DNA of 64,000 bases from DATJZG01 sp035499295 (GTDB taxonomy: Bacteria; Myxococcota; Myxococcia; Myxococcales; Anaeromyxobacteraceae), in NCBI GenBank assembly GCA_035499295.1, contig DATJZG010000170.1, positions 1 through 64,000 on the forward strand, given 5' to 3'. The position numbers and the translations under genes were made by a program. The notes beneath the pieces were generated by a model that saw only the letters and a list, made by a program, of their open reading frames with translations, made no database searches and was not told the DNA's origin. Of the stretch, positions 51,057-61,541 are shown in pieces. Numbering within the stretch: the first letter of the stretch is position 1; every line of letters starts with the position of its first letter.

Positions 51057-52460
51057 ATGACCGAGCCCCGCACCCTGTTCGAGAAGATCTGGGAGAACCA
51101 CGTCGTCGCGCAGGAGGACGGCGCCCCGGCGGTCCTCTACATCGACCGCCACCTCGTTCACGAGGTGACGTCGCCGCAGGCGTTCACCGGGCTCAAGGCG
51201 CGCGGCCTGAAGGTGCATAGGCCCGACCGGACCACGGCCACCGCGGACCACAGCATCCCCACCAAGGGGCCGGTGGTGGACGAGCAGGCCGCGAAGCAGC
51301 TCGCCCAGCTCGACGAGAACTGCCGCGACTTCGCCGTCCCCGTCTACGGCCGCGGCAGCCCCAAGCAGGGCATCGTCCACGTCATGGGGCCCGAGCTCGG
51401 GCTCACCCAGCCCGGGATGACCATCGTCTGCGGCGACAGCCACACCGCTACCCACGGGGCGTTCGGGGCACTCGCCTTTGGCATCGGGACGAGCGAGGTG
51501 GAGCACGTCCTCGCCACCCAGTGCCTCCTGCAGCACAAGCCCCGCACCTACGAGGTCCGGGTGGAGGGGCGGCTCGGCAAGGGGGTGGCGGCGAAGGACG
51601 TCATCCTCGCCCTCATCGCCCGCATCGGCGTGGGCGGGGGCACCGGGCACGTGTTCGAGTACAGCGGTCCGGCCATCCGCGCCCTCGACATGGAAGAGCG
51701 GATGACGGTGTGCAACATGTCCATCGAGGGCGGGGCCCGCGCGGGCATGGTGGCTCCCGACGACACCACCTTCCAGTACCTGGCCGGGCGCGAGTTCGCG
51801 CCCCAGGGCGCGGCCTGGGACGGGGCCGTCGAGCGGTGGCGGAAGCTCCCCACCGACGCCGGGGCCACCTTCGACCTCTCGGTGACGCTCGACGCCTCGG
51901 CCCTCGAGCCCATGGTGACCTACGGCACCAACCCGGGGATGGGGATCCCCATCAGCGGGCGGATCCCCGACCCGGCGCGCGCGGCCGACGCCGCCCACCG
52001 GAGCGCCCTCGAGAAGGCCCTCGCCTACATGGGGCTCGCTCCCGGGCAGCCGCTCCTCGGCCACCCGGTGCAGGTGGTCTTCATCGGAAGCTGCACCAAC
52101 GGGCGCATCTCCGACCTGCGCGCCGCCGCCGCGCTCCTCAAGGGGCGCAAGGTGGCCCCGGGAGTGCGGGTGCTCGTCGTCCCGGGCTCGCAGGCGGTGA
52201 AGCGCCAGGCGGAGTCGGAGGGAATCGACCGGGTGGTGACCGCCGCCGGCGCCGAGTGGCGCAACCCCGGCTGCTCGATGTGCATCGCCATGAACGGCGA
52301 CCAGCTCGAGCCCGGCCAGGTCGCCGTCTCCACCAGCAACCGAAACTTCGAGGGGCGGCAGGGGAAGGGCGGGCGCACCCTGCTCGCCTCGCCGCTCACC
52401 GCCGCCGCCGCTGCGGTGACCGGGAAGGTCACCGACCCGCGCACCCTCCTCGCCCCCTAG
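51057..52460 (+). CDS. leuC: 3-isopropylmalate dehydratase large subunit
   Basis: A 467-aa aconitase-family subunit. It has the cluster cysteines in VVFIGSCTNGRISDLR and the paired CSMC in NPGCSMCIAMNGD, plus CGDSHTATHGAFGALAFGIG. With LeuD it isomerises 2- to 3-isopropylmalate; the same enzyme can convert citramalate to 3-methylmalate. leuD follows 18 bases later. First gene of a four-gene operon with a clear TATACT promoter element. Confidence 0.97.
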   Translation: MTEPRTLFEKIWENHVVAQEDGAPAVLYIDRHLVHEVTSPQAFTGLKARGLKVHRPDRTTATADHSIPTKGPVVDEQAAKQLAQLDENCRDFAVPVYGRGSPKQGIVHVMGPELGLTQPGMTIVCGDSHTATHGAFGALAFGIGTSEVEHVLATQCLLQHKPRTYEVRVEGRLGKGVAAKDVILALIARIGVGGGTGHVFEYSGPAIRALDMEERMTVCNMSIEGGARAGMVAPDDTTFQYLAGREFAPQGAAWDGAVERWRKLPTDAGATFDLSVTLDASALEPMVTYGTNPGMGIPISGRIPDPARAADAAHRSALEKALAYMGLAPGQPLLGHPVQVVFIGSCTNGRISDLRAAAALLKGRKVAPGVRVLVVPGSQAVKRQAESEGIDRVVTAAGAEWRNPGCSMCIAMNGDQLEPGQVAVSTSNRNFEGRQGKGGRTLLASPLTAAAAAVTGKVTDPRTLLAP

Positions 52461-52478
52461 ACCGCCCCGGAGCCCGAG

Positions 52479-53072
52479 ATGGCCAAGTTCACTACCCTGA
52501 CCTCGCGCGTCGTGGTGCTCGCCATCAACGACATCGACACCGACCAGATCATCCCGGCGCGCTTCCTCAAGACCACCGACAAGGAGGGGCTCGGCCAGAG
52601 CCTCTTTGCCGACTGGCGCTACGACGGCAGCGGCCGGCCCAAGCCGGACTTCGCTCTCAACCAGCCGCGGGCGGCGAGCGCCCAGGTGCTGCTCGCCGGC
52701 GACAACTTCGGCTGCGGCAGCTCGCGCGAGCACGCCCCCTGGGCGCTCAAGGGCTTCGGCTTCCAGGCGGTGGTGAGCACCTCCTTCGCCGACATCTTCA
52801 AGAACAACGCCCTCAAGAACGGCCTCTTGCCGGTCGCGGTGGAGGCCTCCGCCCACCGGTCGCTCCTCGCGCAGCTCGAGCGCGCCCCCGAGGCCCAGGT
52901 GACGATCGACCTCGCCTCCCAGACGCTCCGGCTTCCCGACGGGGCGCGGGTGACGTTCCCGGTGGACGGCTTCTCGAAGACCTGCCTGCTCGAGGGAGTG
53001 GACGAGCTCGGCTACATCCAGCGCTTCTCCGACCGGATCGCCGAGTACGAGAAGCGCGCGGTGGCTCCGTGA
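52479..53072 (+). CDS. leuD: 3-isopropylmalate dehydratase small subunit
   Basis: A 197-aa swivelling domain subunit with INDIDTDQIIPARFLKTTD near the start and the substrate-binding GDNFGCGSSREHAPWALKGF at about 74-93. Length matches proteobacterial LeuD. The TGA overlaps the GTG start of cimA by four bases. Confidence 0.96.
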   Translation: MAKFTTLTSRVVVLAINDIDTDQIIPARFLKTTDKEGLGQSLFADWRYDGSGRPKPDFALNQPRAASAQVLLAGDNFGCGSSREHAPWALKGFGFQAVVSTSFADIFKNNALKNGLLPVAVEASAHRSLLAQLERAPEAQVTIDLASQTLRLPDGARVTFPVDGFSKTCLLEGVDELGYIQRFSDRIAEYEKRAVAP

Positions 53073-54616
53073 TCCAGATCTACGACACCACCCTCCGGGA
53101 CGGCACCCAGCGCGAGGGCATCTCCCTCTCCTGCGAGGACAAGCTGCGCATCGCCCGGCGGCTCGACGAGCTGGGAGTGGCGTTCATCGAGGGCGGCTGG
53201 CCCGGGTCGAACCCCAAGGACGCCGAGTTCTTCGAGCGCGCCAAGGACCTTCCCTGGAAGACGTCCCGGATCGCGGCCTTCGGCTCCACCTGCCGGGTCG
53301 GTGGCGGGCCCGAGGACGACGCCAACATCCGGGCGCTGCTCGACTCGGGCGCGCCGGTGTGCACCGTGGTGGGGAAGACCTGGACGCTCCACGTCACCGA
53401 GGTGCTCCGCACCACCCTCGAGGACAACCTGAGCATCATCGAGAAGAGCCTCGCCCACCTGCGCGAGCGGGGCCGGCGCGTCATCTACGACGCCGAGCAC
53501 TTCTTCGACGGGTACCGCGCCGACCCGCGCTACGCCCTCGCCACGCTCGAGGCCGCGGTCCGCGGCGGGGCAGAGACGGTGGTCCTCTGCGATACCAACG
53601 GGGGCTCGCTGCCGTGGCAGGTGGGCGAGGTGGTGGGGGCGGTGCGAGAGGCGCTGCGCCACCCGCTCGGGATCCACGCCCACAACGACAGCGAGGCGGC
53701 GGTGGCGAACTCGCTCGCCGCGGTCCACGCCGGCGCCGTCCAGGTGCAGGGCACCATCAACGGCTACGGGGAGCGCTGCGGCAACGCCAACCTGTGCTCG
53801 GTGATCCCGGCGCTCGAGCTCAAGCTCGGGGAGGAGTGCCTCCCGGCCGGACGGCTCGCCACCCTGTCGGAGGCCTCGCGCTTCGTGTCGGAGGTGGCGA
53901 ACATCGCGCCGGACGAGCACCTGCCCTACGTGGGCAAGTCGGCCTTCGCGCACAAGGGCGGGATCCACGTGGCCGCCATGCGCCGGAATGCCACCTCCTA
54001 CCAGCACGTCGAGCCGGAGCTCGTCGGCAATCACATGCGCGTGGTGGTGAGCGAGCTCTCCGGTCGCGGGAACCTCCTCAGCAAGGCGGAGGAGATGGGG
54101 CTCTCGAGCTCCGCCGACCTGGCCGGGGTACTGAACGAGATCAAGGAGCTCGAGGCGAAGGGCTTCTCCTTCGAGGCCGCCGAGGCCTCGGTGGCGCTCA
54201 TGATGAAGCGGCAGGAGGCGGGTTACCGGCCCCCCTTCCAGCTCGTCGACTTCCTCGTGAACGTCGAGCACCGCACCGGGCGCGGCATCTTCGCCGAGGC
54301 GATGGTGAAGGTGCGAGTGGACGGGGAGGTGCTGCACACCGCGGCGGAGGGCGACGGCCCGGTGGACGCGCTCGACGCGGCGCTCCGCAAGGCGCTCCTC
54401 CCGCACTACCGCGCGGTGGCCGAGCTGCACCTCAAGGACTACAAGGTCCGCATCCTCGACAGCGAGCGCGGCACCGGAGCCATCACCCGGGTGCTCATCG
54501 ACACCCAGAAGGGCGAGCGGATCTGGAGCACCGTGGGGGCGAGCACCAACATCATCGAGGCGAGTTGGCGGGCGCTGAGCGACGCGGTGGAGTACGGCCT
54601 CGCCCTGGCGGACTAG
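53069..54616 (+). CDS. cimA: Citramalate synthase
   Basis: A 515-aa HMGL-type enzyme. The catalytic start is YDTTLRDGTQREGISLSCED, followed by the metal-binding HAHNDSEAAVANS and GTINGYGERCGNANL. The C-terminal ~150 residues form the LeuA-type dimer/allosteric domain (RVLIDTQKGERIWSTVGAST near its end). The sequence style (GWPGSNPKDAEFF, DAEHFFDGYRADP) is that of CimA rather than LeuA or homocitrate synthase. CimA condenses pyruvate and acetyl-CoA to citramalate for isoleucine synthesis without threonine. It is coupled to leuD and sits before leuB, the enzymes that complete that route. Confidence 0.92.
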   Translation: MIQIYDTTLRDGTQREGISLSCEDKLRIARRLDELGVAFIEGGWPGSNPKDAEFFERAKDLPWKTSRIAAFGSTCRVGGGPEDDANIRALLDSGAPVCTVVGKTWTLHVTEVLRTTLEDNLSIIEKSLAHLRERGRRVIYDAEHFFDGYRADPRYALATLEAAVRGGAETVVLCDTNGGSLPWQVGEVVGAVREALRHPLGIHAHNDSEAAVANSLAAVHAGAVQVQGTINGYGERCGNANLCSVIPALELKLGEECLPAGRLATLSEASRFVSEVANIAPDEHLPYVGKSAFAHKGGIHVAAMRRNATSYQHVEPELVGNHMRVVVSELSGRGNLLSKAEEMGLSSSADLAGVLNEIKELEAKGFSFEAAEASVALMMKRQEAGYRPPFQLVDFLVNVEHRTGRGIFAEAMVKVRVDGEVLHTAAEGDGPVDALDAALRKALLPHYRAVAELHLKDYKVRILDSERGTGAITRVLIDTQKGERIWSTVGASTNIIEASWRALSDAVEYGLALAD

Positions 54617-54638
54617 GTCGGCCTTCGGGAGGAAGCGG

Positions 54639-55706
54639 ATGAATGCGAACATCGTGGTGCTGCCCGGGGACGGCATCGGGCCCGAGGTGACCGCCGAGGC
54701 GGTCCGGGTGCTGGAGCAGGTCGGCCAGGCCTTCGGGCACCAGTTCCGCTTCCAGGAGCGGCTCATGGGTGGCTGCTCCATCGACCGGCACGGGACCGCG
54801 CTCACCGACGAGGTGCTCGCCGCCTGCCAGGCCTCGGACGCTGTGCTGCTCGGGGCGGTGGGCGGGCCGAAGTGGGACGACCCGCAGGCGAAGGTGAGGC
54901 CGGAGCAGGGACTGCTCGGGCTGCGCAAGGGGCTCGGCGTCTTCGCCAACCTCCGGCCGGTGCGGGTGCACCCGAGCCTCGTCGACGCCTCGCCGCTCAA
55001 GCCGGACCGGCTCCGGGGGGTCGACATCCTCGTCCTGCGCGAGCTCACCGGGGGGCTCTACTTCGGCCAGCCGAAGGGGCGGAGCCGCCGCGACGGGCAC
55101 GAGTGCGCCGTCGACACCCTCGAGTACCAGGACTTCGAGGTGGAGCGGGTGGTGGCGCTCGCCTTCCGCCTCGCCCAGGGGCGGCGGCGCAAGGTGACCT
55201 CGGTGGACAAGGCGAACGTGCTCGAGTCGTCGCGCCTGTGGCGGCAGGTGGCCCAGGCGGTGGGGAAGCGCCACCCGGACGTGGCCCTCGACCACATGCT
55301 CGTCGACACCGCCGCCATGCGGCTCGTGCAGGCGCCGGCGAGCTTCGACGTGCTCGTCACCGAGAACATGTTCGGCGACATCCTCACCGACGAGGCCGCC
55401 GTCCTGGCGGGCTCGATGGGGATGCTGCCCTCGGCCTCCCTCGGGGAGAAGGGGCCCGGCCTCTACGAGCCCATCCACGGCTCCGCGCCCGACATCGCCG
55501 GCAAGGGCATCGCCAACCCGGTCGGCACGGTGCTCTCGGCGGCGCTCCTCCTGCGCCACTCGCTCGGGCTCGCGACGGAGGCGGCGGCGATCGAGGCGGC
55601 GGTGGACCGGGCCGTCACCGACGGGTGCCGGACCGTCGACCTGGGCGGGAGGCTCGGCACCCGCGCGATGGCGGACGAGATCCTGCGGCGGGTGCAGCGG
55701 GGCTAG
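54639..55706 (+). CDS. leuB: 3-isopropylmalate dehydrogenase
   Basis: A 355-aa decarboxylating dehydrogenase. It opens with VVLPGDGIGPEV and shows LRKGLGVFANLRPVRV, LRELTGGLYFGQPKG, VDKANVLESSRLWR and the NAD site ENMFGDILTDEAA through EPIHGSAPDIAGKGIANP. It oxidises 3-isopropylmalate in leucine synthesis and, in organisms with CimA, 3-methylmalate in isoleucine synthesis. Last gene of the operon, 22 bases after cimA, with AGGAAG in front of the ATG. Confidence 0.97.
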   Translation: MNANIVVLPGDGIGPEVTAEAVRVLEQVGQAFGHQFRFQERLMGGCSIDRHGTALTDEVLAACQASDAVLLGAVGGPKWDDPQAKVRPEQGLLGLRKGLGVFANLRPVRVHPSLVDASPLKPDRLRGVDILVLRELTGGLYFGQPKGRSRRDGHECAVDTLEYQDFEVERVVALAFRLAQGRRRKVTSVDKANVLESSRLWRQVAQAVGKRHPDVALDHMLVDTAAMRLVQAPASFDVLVTENMFGDILTDEAAVLAGSMGMLPSASLGEKGPGLYEPIHGSAPDIAGKGIANPVGTVLSAALLLRHSLGLATEAAAIEAAVDRAVTDGCRTVDLGGRLGTRAMADEILRRVQRG

Positions 55707-55725
55707 CGAGCCCGAGGGACGCCCC

Positions 55726-55758
55726 CTTCCCGGGAGCCCGGCCGATCTCCCCGGGAAG
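55726..55758. terminator. Terminator hairpin between leuB and a convergent gene
   Basis: CTTCCCGGG (55726-55734) pairs perfectly with CCCGGGAAG (55750-55758). An alternative pairing of the flanking GAGCCCG with CGGGCTC is also possible. It lies between two converging stops, so it may serve both directions. Confidence 0.5.
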
Positions 55759-55771
55759 CGGGCTCTTCCGC

Positions 55772-55963
55772 CTACTCCTCCAGCTTGGGCTGCGGGCCGG
55801 GCACGATGCCGGCGATGTCCGGGTCCACGCCGGGCGGGACCGCGCGCTCTCCCTGCAACTCCTTCTCGCGCTTGCGCGCCTCCCTCTTCTCGTCCTTCTT
55901 GCGCTGCTTGTCGCGGCGCGCCGCTTCCTTCTGCCTCTTCGTCGAGCCGGGATTGAATGCCAT
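55772..55963 (-). CDS. Small, highly basic conserved-type protein
   Basis: A 63-aa protein. The first 40 residues are Lys/Arg/Glu-rich (KRQKEAARRDKQRKKDEKRE), followed by a Pro-rich acidic tail ending PKLEE. A charged helix followed by a short tail is common in a group of small proteobacterial proteins annotated only as hypothetical. AGGCGCCCC precedes the ATG. It is downstream of the cold-shock gene on the same strand, separated by a terminator. Confidence 0.7.
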   Translation of the reverse strand: MAFNPGSTKRQKEAARRDKQRKKDEKREARKREKELQGERAVPPGVDPDIAGIVPGPQPKLEE

Positions 55964-55999
55964 GGGGCGCCTCCTGTCTGACGCGGGTGCTTCGCAAAC

Positions 56000-56034
56000 C
56001 GAAAAGGCAAAGGCCCGGCCGGGCGGCCGGGCCT
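56000..56034 (-). terminator. Rho-independent terminator of the cold-shock gene
   Basis: AGGCCCGGCC (56011-56020) and GGCCGGGCCT (56025-56034) make a perfect 10-base stem with a GGGC/GCCC four-base loop. On the minus strand it is followed directly by TTTGCCTTTTC. It begins 26 bases after the cold-shock stop codon. Confidence 0.85.
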
Positions 56035-56059
56035 CCGCATGTTCGCTCGAGGGCGTGCC

Positions 56060-56263
56060 TTAGAGCGGCCGCACGTTGGCGGCCTGGAGACCCTTCGGCC
56101 CCTTCTTCACCTCGAACTCGACCCGCTGCCCCTCCTTCAGGGTGCGGAAGCCCTCCGCCTGGATGGCGGTATGGTGGCAGAAGACATCCTCGCCCCCGCC
56201 GTCCTGGGTGATGAAACCAAAGCCCTTCGCGTCATTGAACCATTTCACGACACCACTAGCCAT
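56060..56263 (-). CDS. Cold-shock domain protein (CspA family)
   Basis: A 67-aa protein that is one cold-shock domain: GVVKWFNDAKGFGFITQDGG contains RNP1 (KGFGFI) and DVFCHHTAI contains RNP2 (with Cys in place of the usual Val). It binds single-stranded RNA and DNA and melts structures. The gene has its own promoter, a leader with a stable hairpin and a strong terminator, so it is a single-gene unit. The TAG stop and full length match the family. Confidence 0.96.
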   Translation of the reverse strand: MASGVVKWFNDAKGFGFITQDGGGEDVFCHHTAIQAEGFRTLKEGQRVEFEVKKGPKGLQAANVRPL

Positions 56264-56285
56264 CTGATCGCTCTCTTCTTATTCG

Positions 56286-56305
56286 AGCGGGATACAGTTC
56301 CCGCT
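56286..56305 (-). promoter_or_regulatory. Leader hairpin of the cold-shock mRNA
   Basis: AGCGGGA and TCCCGCT pair perfectly around a six-base loop, inside the roughly 70-base leader and about 20 bases upstream of the start codon. Cold-shock leaders of other bacteria switch structure with temperature; whether this one does is inference. Confidence 0.45.
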
Positions 56306-56340
56306 TGGACCCGGGCCACGACAATGGCGGGGACGCTAGA

Positions 56341-56369
56341 TATTTACCTTGACGCCGCGGGTTTGTCGA
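56341..56369 (-). promoter_or_regulatory. Promoter of the cold-shock gene
   Basis: On the minus strand TCGACA (56369-56364) and TAAATA (56346-56341) are separated by exactly 17 bases, a good sigma-70-type pair in a GC-rich genome. The predicted transcription start is about 70 bases before the start codon. Confidence 0.6.
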
Positions 56370-56411
56370 GGGGCTGGCGGGCGATCGGCGCCCGCCCGGA
56401 CCCGCAGGGCG

Positions 56412-58463
<2,052 letters not shown>

Positions 58464-58622
58464 GGAGGCGGGAGTATACCGCCGCGCCCCCCTTCGGGGG
58501 TCAGGCCGAGAGGGCGCGCCCAGGCCGCAGTACCCTTCCAGGAAAAGCGTTCGCGGGCCTCCGATGGCAGAATCGCCCGGCGTTTGCTTTCGGTTCACCC
58601 GCTCCACCCCGAGGGAAGACAG

Positions 58623-60782
58623 ATGGCGGACCTAGCGCAGAAGAAGTCCCATCGCTGGAGGTTCCACCGAGTGGGTGGGCTCGACCAGGTGCAGCTCGAC
58701 GGCGCCGACGACCTCCGCAACCTCGAGTCGCTCGACCAGAAGCTCTGGGTGGCGCTCGCCTGTCCCACGAAGGGGCTCGAGATCGAATCGAAGACGCTCG
58801 AGCTCCTCGACGTCGACCAGGACGGGAGGGTGCGGGCTCCCGAGATCCTGAACGCCATCCGGTTCTGCGACCTGCGGCTGAAGGACCTCGGGGACCTCGT
58901 CCCGGGCAAGGACACCCTTCCGCTCGCGGCCATCCAGGAGGGGACTCCCGAGGGCCGAGCGCTCCTCGGCGCCGCCCGCCAGATCCTGGAAAGCCTGGGG
59001 AAGGGCTCGGCGACGGAGGTGACCCCGGCGGACGTCGCCGACACCACCCGGGTCTTCGAGAGGACGGTACTGAACGGCGACGGCGTCGTCCTTCCCGAGT
59101 CCGCCGAGGACGCCGAGACGAAGGAGCTCATCGGCGAGGTGATGGCGTCGATGGGGGGCGTCCCCGACCGCAGTGGCAAGCCGGGGGTGGACCAGGCCAG
59201 GCTCGACGCCTTCTTCGCCGAGCTCGTCGCCTTCGACGCCTGGTGGAAGGCCGGGCAGGGGGCCGGGGTGCAGGTGCTGGGCGCCGCCACTCCCGCCGCC
59301 GGGGCGGCGCTCCGGGCGGTGCGCTCGAAGGTGGACGACTACTTCACCCGGACCGGGCTCGCCGCGCTCGACCCGCGCATCCCGCCGCTCCTCGGGCGCC
59401 CGGAGGCGGAGATCGCCGCCCTGGCCGCCAGGGAGGTCTCGGGGGCGAGCCCGGAGGTCTCGACGCTCCCCATCGCCCGCGTGGAGGGAGGCCGGCCGCT
59501 CCCGCTCGCGGAGGGGGTGAACCCGGCCTGGGCGGCGGCGGTGGCCGCGCTGGGGCGCGACGCGGTGGCGCCCGTCTTCGGCCCGGGCAAGAGCGCGCTC
59601 GCGTTCCCGGAGTGGGAGGCGCTCAAGGCGAAGCTCGCCCCCTACGAGGCGTGGACCGCCGAGAAGAAAGGGCTCCTCGTGGAGAGGCTCGGGGCCGAGA
59701 GGGTGGCGGCGCTCCTCGCCGGCCGGGGGAAGGAGGCGGTGGAGGCGCTCATCGCCAAGGACAAGGCCCGGGAGCCCGAGGCGGCGGCGGTGGCGGACGT
59801 GGTGAGGGTCGTCCACTACCGCCGCGACCTGTACCGGCTCCTGCGGAACTTCGTCTCCTTCACCGACTTCTACCACCCGCAGGTGCCGGCGGTGTTCCAG
59901 GTGGGCACCCTCTACCTCGACAGCCGCGCCTGCCACCTGTGCGTGCGGGTGGAGGACCCGGCCGCGCACGCGGCCCGGGCGGCCGCGAGCCGGATGTACA
60001 TCGCCTACTGCGAGTGCCGCCGCAGCGGCGGCGAGGCGATGAAGATCGCCGCCTGCTTCACCCAGGGGGACTCGGACTACCTGGGGGTGGGGCGAAACGG
60101 CATCTTCTACGACCGCAAGGGGAGGGACTGGGACGCCACCATCGTCAAGATCGTCGACAACCCCATCAGCATCCGCCAGGCCTTCTTCTCCCCCTACAAG
60201 AAGTTCGTGCAGATGATCGAGGACCAGGTGGCGAAATTCGCCGCCGCCCGGGACAAGGAGAGCCAGGCCAAGCTCGCCTCCAGCGCCGAGGGCATGGCCG
60301 GGGCTGCCGAGGGCAAGGCGACCAAGGCGGAGGCGGTGGACGTGGGGAAGATGGTGGGCATCATCGCCGCGTTGGGCGTCGGGGTCGGCGCCCTCGGCAC
60401 CTTCTTCGGCGCCTTCGTGTCGGGCTTCTTGAACCTCCAGCCGTGGTGGGCGAAGGGGGTGGCGATCCTGGGCATCGTGGCCCTCATCTCGGGCCCGGCG
60501 ATGCTCATCGCCTGGCTCAAGCTGCGCCAGCGGACGCTCGGCCCGGTGCTCGACGCCAACGGCTGGGCGGTGAACGGCCGCGTGCAGGTGAACATGCCGC
60601 TCGGCGCGGTGCTCACCGACCGCGCCGTCCTGCCCGCCGGCGCGAGCCGGTCGCTGCAGGATCCCTACGTCGACGCGGGGGCGAAGCGACGCCGTGCCCT
60701 CGCCTGGGGGCTCGTCCTGGCCCTGGCGGCGGCGCTCGCCCTCGCCCGCCACTTCGGGAAGTGGCCCTTCGGAGCCGGCTAG
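58623..60782 (+). CDS. Large membrane protein with an EF-hand-like loop, function unknown
   Basis: A 719-aa protein. DVDQDGRVRAPE at 63-74 matches a calcium-binding EF-hand loop (D-x-D-x-D-G). The next ~490 residues look soluble and helical, with RNFVSFTDFYHP and CHLCVRVEDPAAHAARAAAS (near 435-455). Three hydrophobic helices lie at the C-terminal end (IIAALGVGVGALGTFFGAFV, GVAILGIVALISGPAMLIAW, ALAWGLVLALAAALALA). I do not recognise the whole protein. The ATG at 58623 follows GGAAGACAG. Divergent from the EF-G paralogue. Confidence 0.75.
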   Translation: MADLAQKKSHRWRFHRVGGLDQVQLDGADDLRNLESLDQKLWVALACPTKGLEIESKTLELLDVDQDGRVRAPEILNAIRFCDLRLKDLGDLVPGKDTLPLAAIQEGTPEGRALLGAARQILESLGKGSATEVTPADVADTTRVFERTVLNGDGVVLPESAEDAETKELIGEVMASMGGVPDRSGKPGVDQARLDAFFAELVAFDAWWKAGQGAGVQVLGAATPAAGAALRAVRSKVDDYFTRTGLAALDPRIPPLLGRPEAEIAALAAREVSGASPEVSTLPIARVEGGRPLPLAEGVNPAWAAAVAALGRDAVAPVFGPGKSALAFPEWEALKAKLAPYEAWTAEKKGLLVERLGAERVAALLAGRGKEAVEALIAKDKAREPEAAAVADVVRVVHYRRDLYRLLRNFVSFTDFYHPQVPAVFQVGTLYLDSRACHLCVRVEDPAAHAARAAASRMYIAYCECRRSGGEAMKIAACFTQGDSDYLGVGRNGIFYDRKGRDWDATIVKIVDNPISIRQAFFSPYKKFVQMIEDQVAKFAAARDKESQAKLASSAEGMAGAAEGKATKAEAVDVGKMVGIIAALGVGVGALGTFFGAFVSGFLNLQPWWAKGVAILGIVALISGPAMLIAWLKLRQRTLGPVLDANGWAVNGRVQVNMPLGAVLTDRAVLPAGASRSLQDPYVDAGAKRRRALAWGLVLALAAALALARHFGKWPFGAG

Positions 60783-60806
60783 GCCGCCCTTCGGCCGAGA
60801 ATCCGC

Positions 60807-61457
60807 TCACTTCCTCCGCGGCGGCGCCGCCGGGGAGGAGGCGCTCGGAAAGACCCGCTCGTGCAGGCTCGCCCCGCTCTTCGGGTCCACCCCGTCGATG
60901 TCGGCCCAGGCCACGGTGGGGATGACCCCGCCCGAGCCCGCCTGGACGAAGATGCGCCGGAGCAGCCCCTCCCTGCCGCCGATGGAGACGAGTGCGGCCG
61001 GGCACCCGTCCCGCAGGGTGAGGTGGATGGGCCGATCCTTCTTCGCCTTGAGGACGACGGTGTAGCCCTCGCCGCCCGGGGCCGGGTCGACGCTGAACCC
61101 GTAGGCGATGAGGTTCTCGAGGAAGTTCAGGCCCTCGCGGTGGCCGTCCTCGGCGAGCATGTGCCACTCCGCCAGGAGGGGGTCGTCCTTGTCGAGCCCG
61201 CCCTCCTTGGCGAGCCGGGCCGCGTACACGACCTCGTTGGCGTTGGTGCTGCGGCCGATGCGGAAGAGCTCCGGCCGGCAGGGCTCGGCCGGCGGCCGCT
61301 CCCCGGGGCCCCCCGGGGCCGGCGGGGCGCCCGCGCCGGCGAGGCCCGTCGGCGCGCCGTGGGAAGCGGCTGGCGAGGCGAGGGGCTCGGGCGCCGGCGG
61401 CGCGGCCGGGGGGGCCGGCAGGGCGAGCGCGACGAGGAGGAGGAGCGGCGTTTCCAT
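60807..61457 (-). CDS. DUF4833-type exported protein
   Basis: A 216-aa protein with a signal peptide (METPLLLLVALALPAPPAA) and a Pro/Ala/Gly-rich spacer, then a conserved ~140-residue domain. LFRIGRSTNANEVVYAARL, DDPLLAEWHMLAEDGHREGLN and AYGFSVDP match the DUF4833 family as I remember it. Function of the family is unknown; the domain would be periplasmic. The ATG at 61457 begins the signal peptide. It ends in a basic PPRRK tail. No neighbour suggests a role. Confidence 0.75.
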   Translation of the reverse strand: METPLLLLVALALPAPPAAPPAPEPLASPAASHGAPTGLAGAGAPPAPGGPGERPPAEPCRPELFRIGRSTNANEVVYAARLAKEGGLDKDDPLLAEWHMLAEDGHREGLNFLENLIAYGFSVDPAPGGEGYTVVLKAKKDRPIHLTLRDGCPAALVSIGGREGLLRRIFVQAGSGGVIPTVAWADIDGVDPKSGASLHERVFPSASSPAAPPRRK

Positions 61458-61541
61458 GCGGTTTCCAGATCCTCCCGTCGAAAGAGGAGAGCGGGGCCCG
61501 CCCGCCGGTTCCGGGTGGCGGATACTACCCCCTTTCACCCC

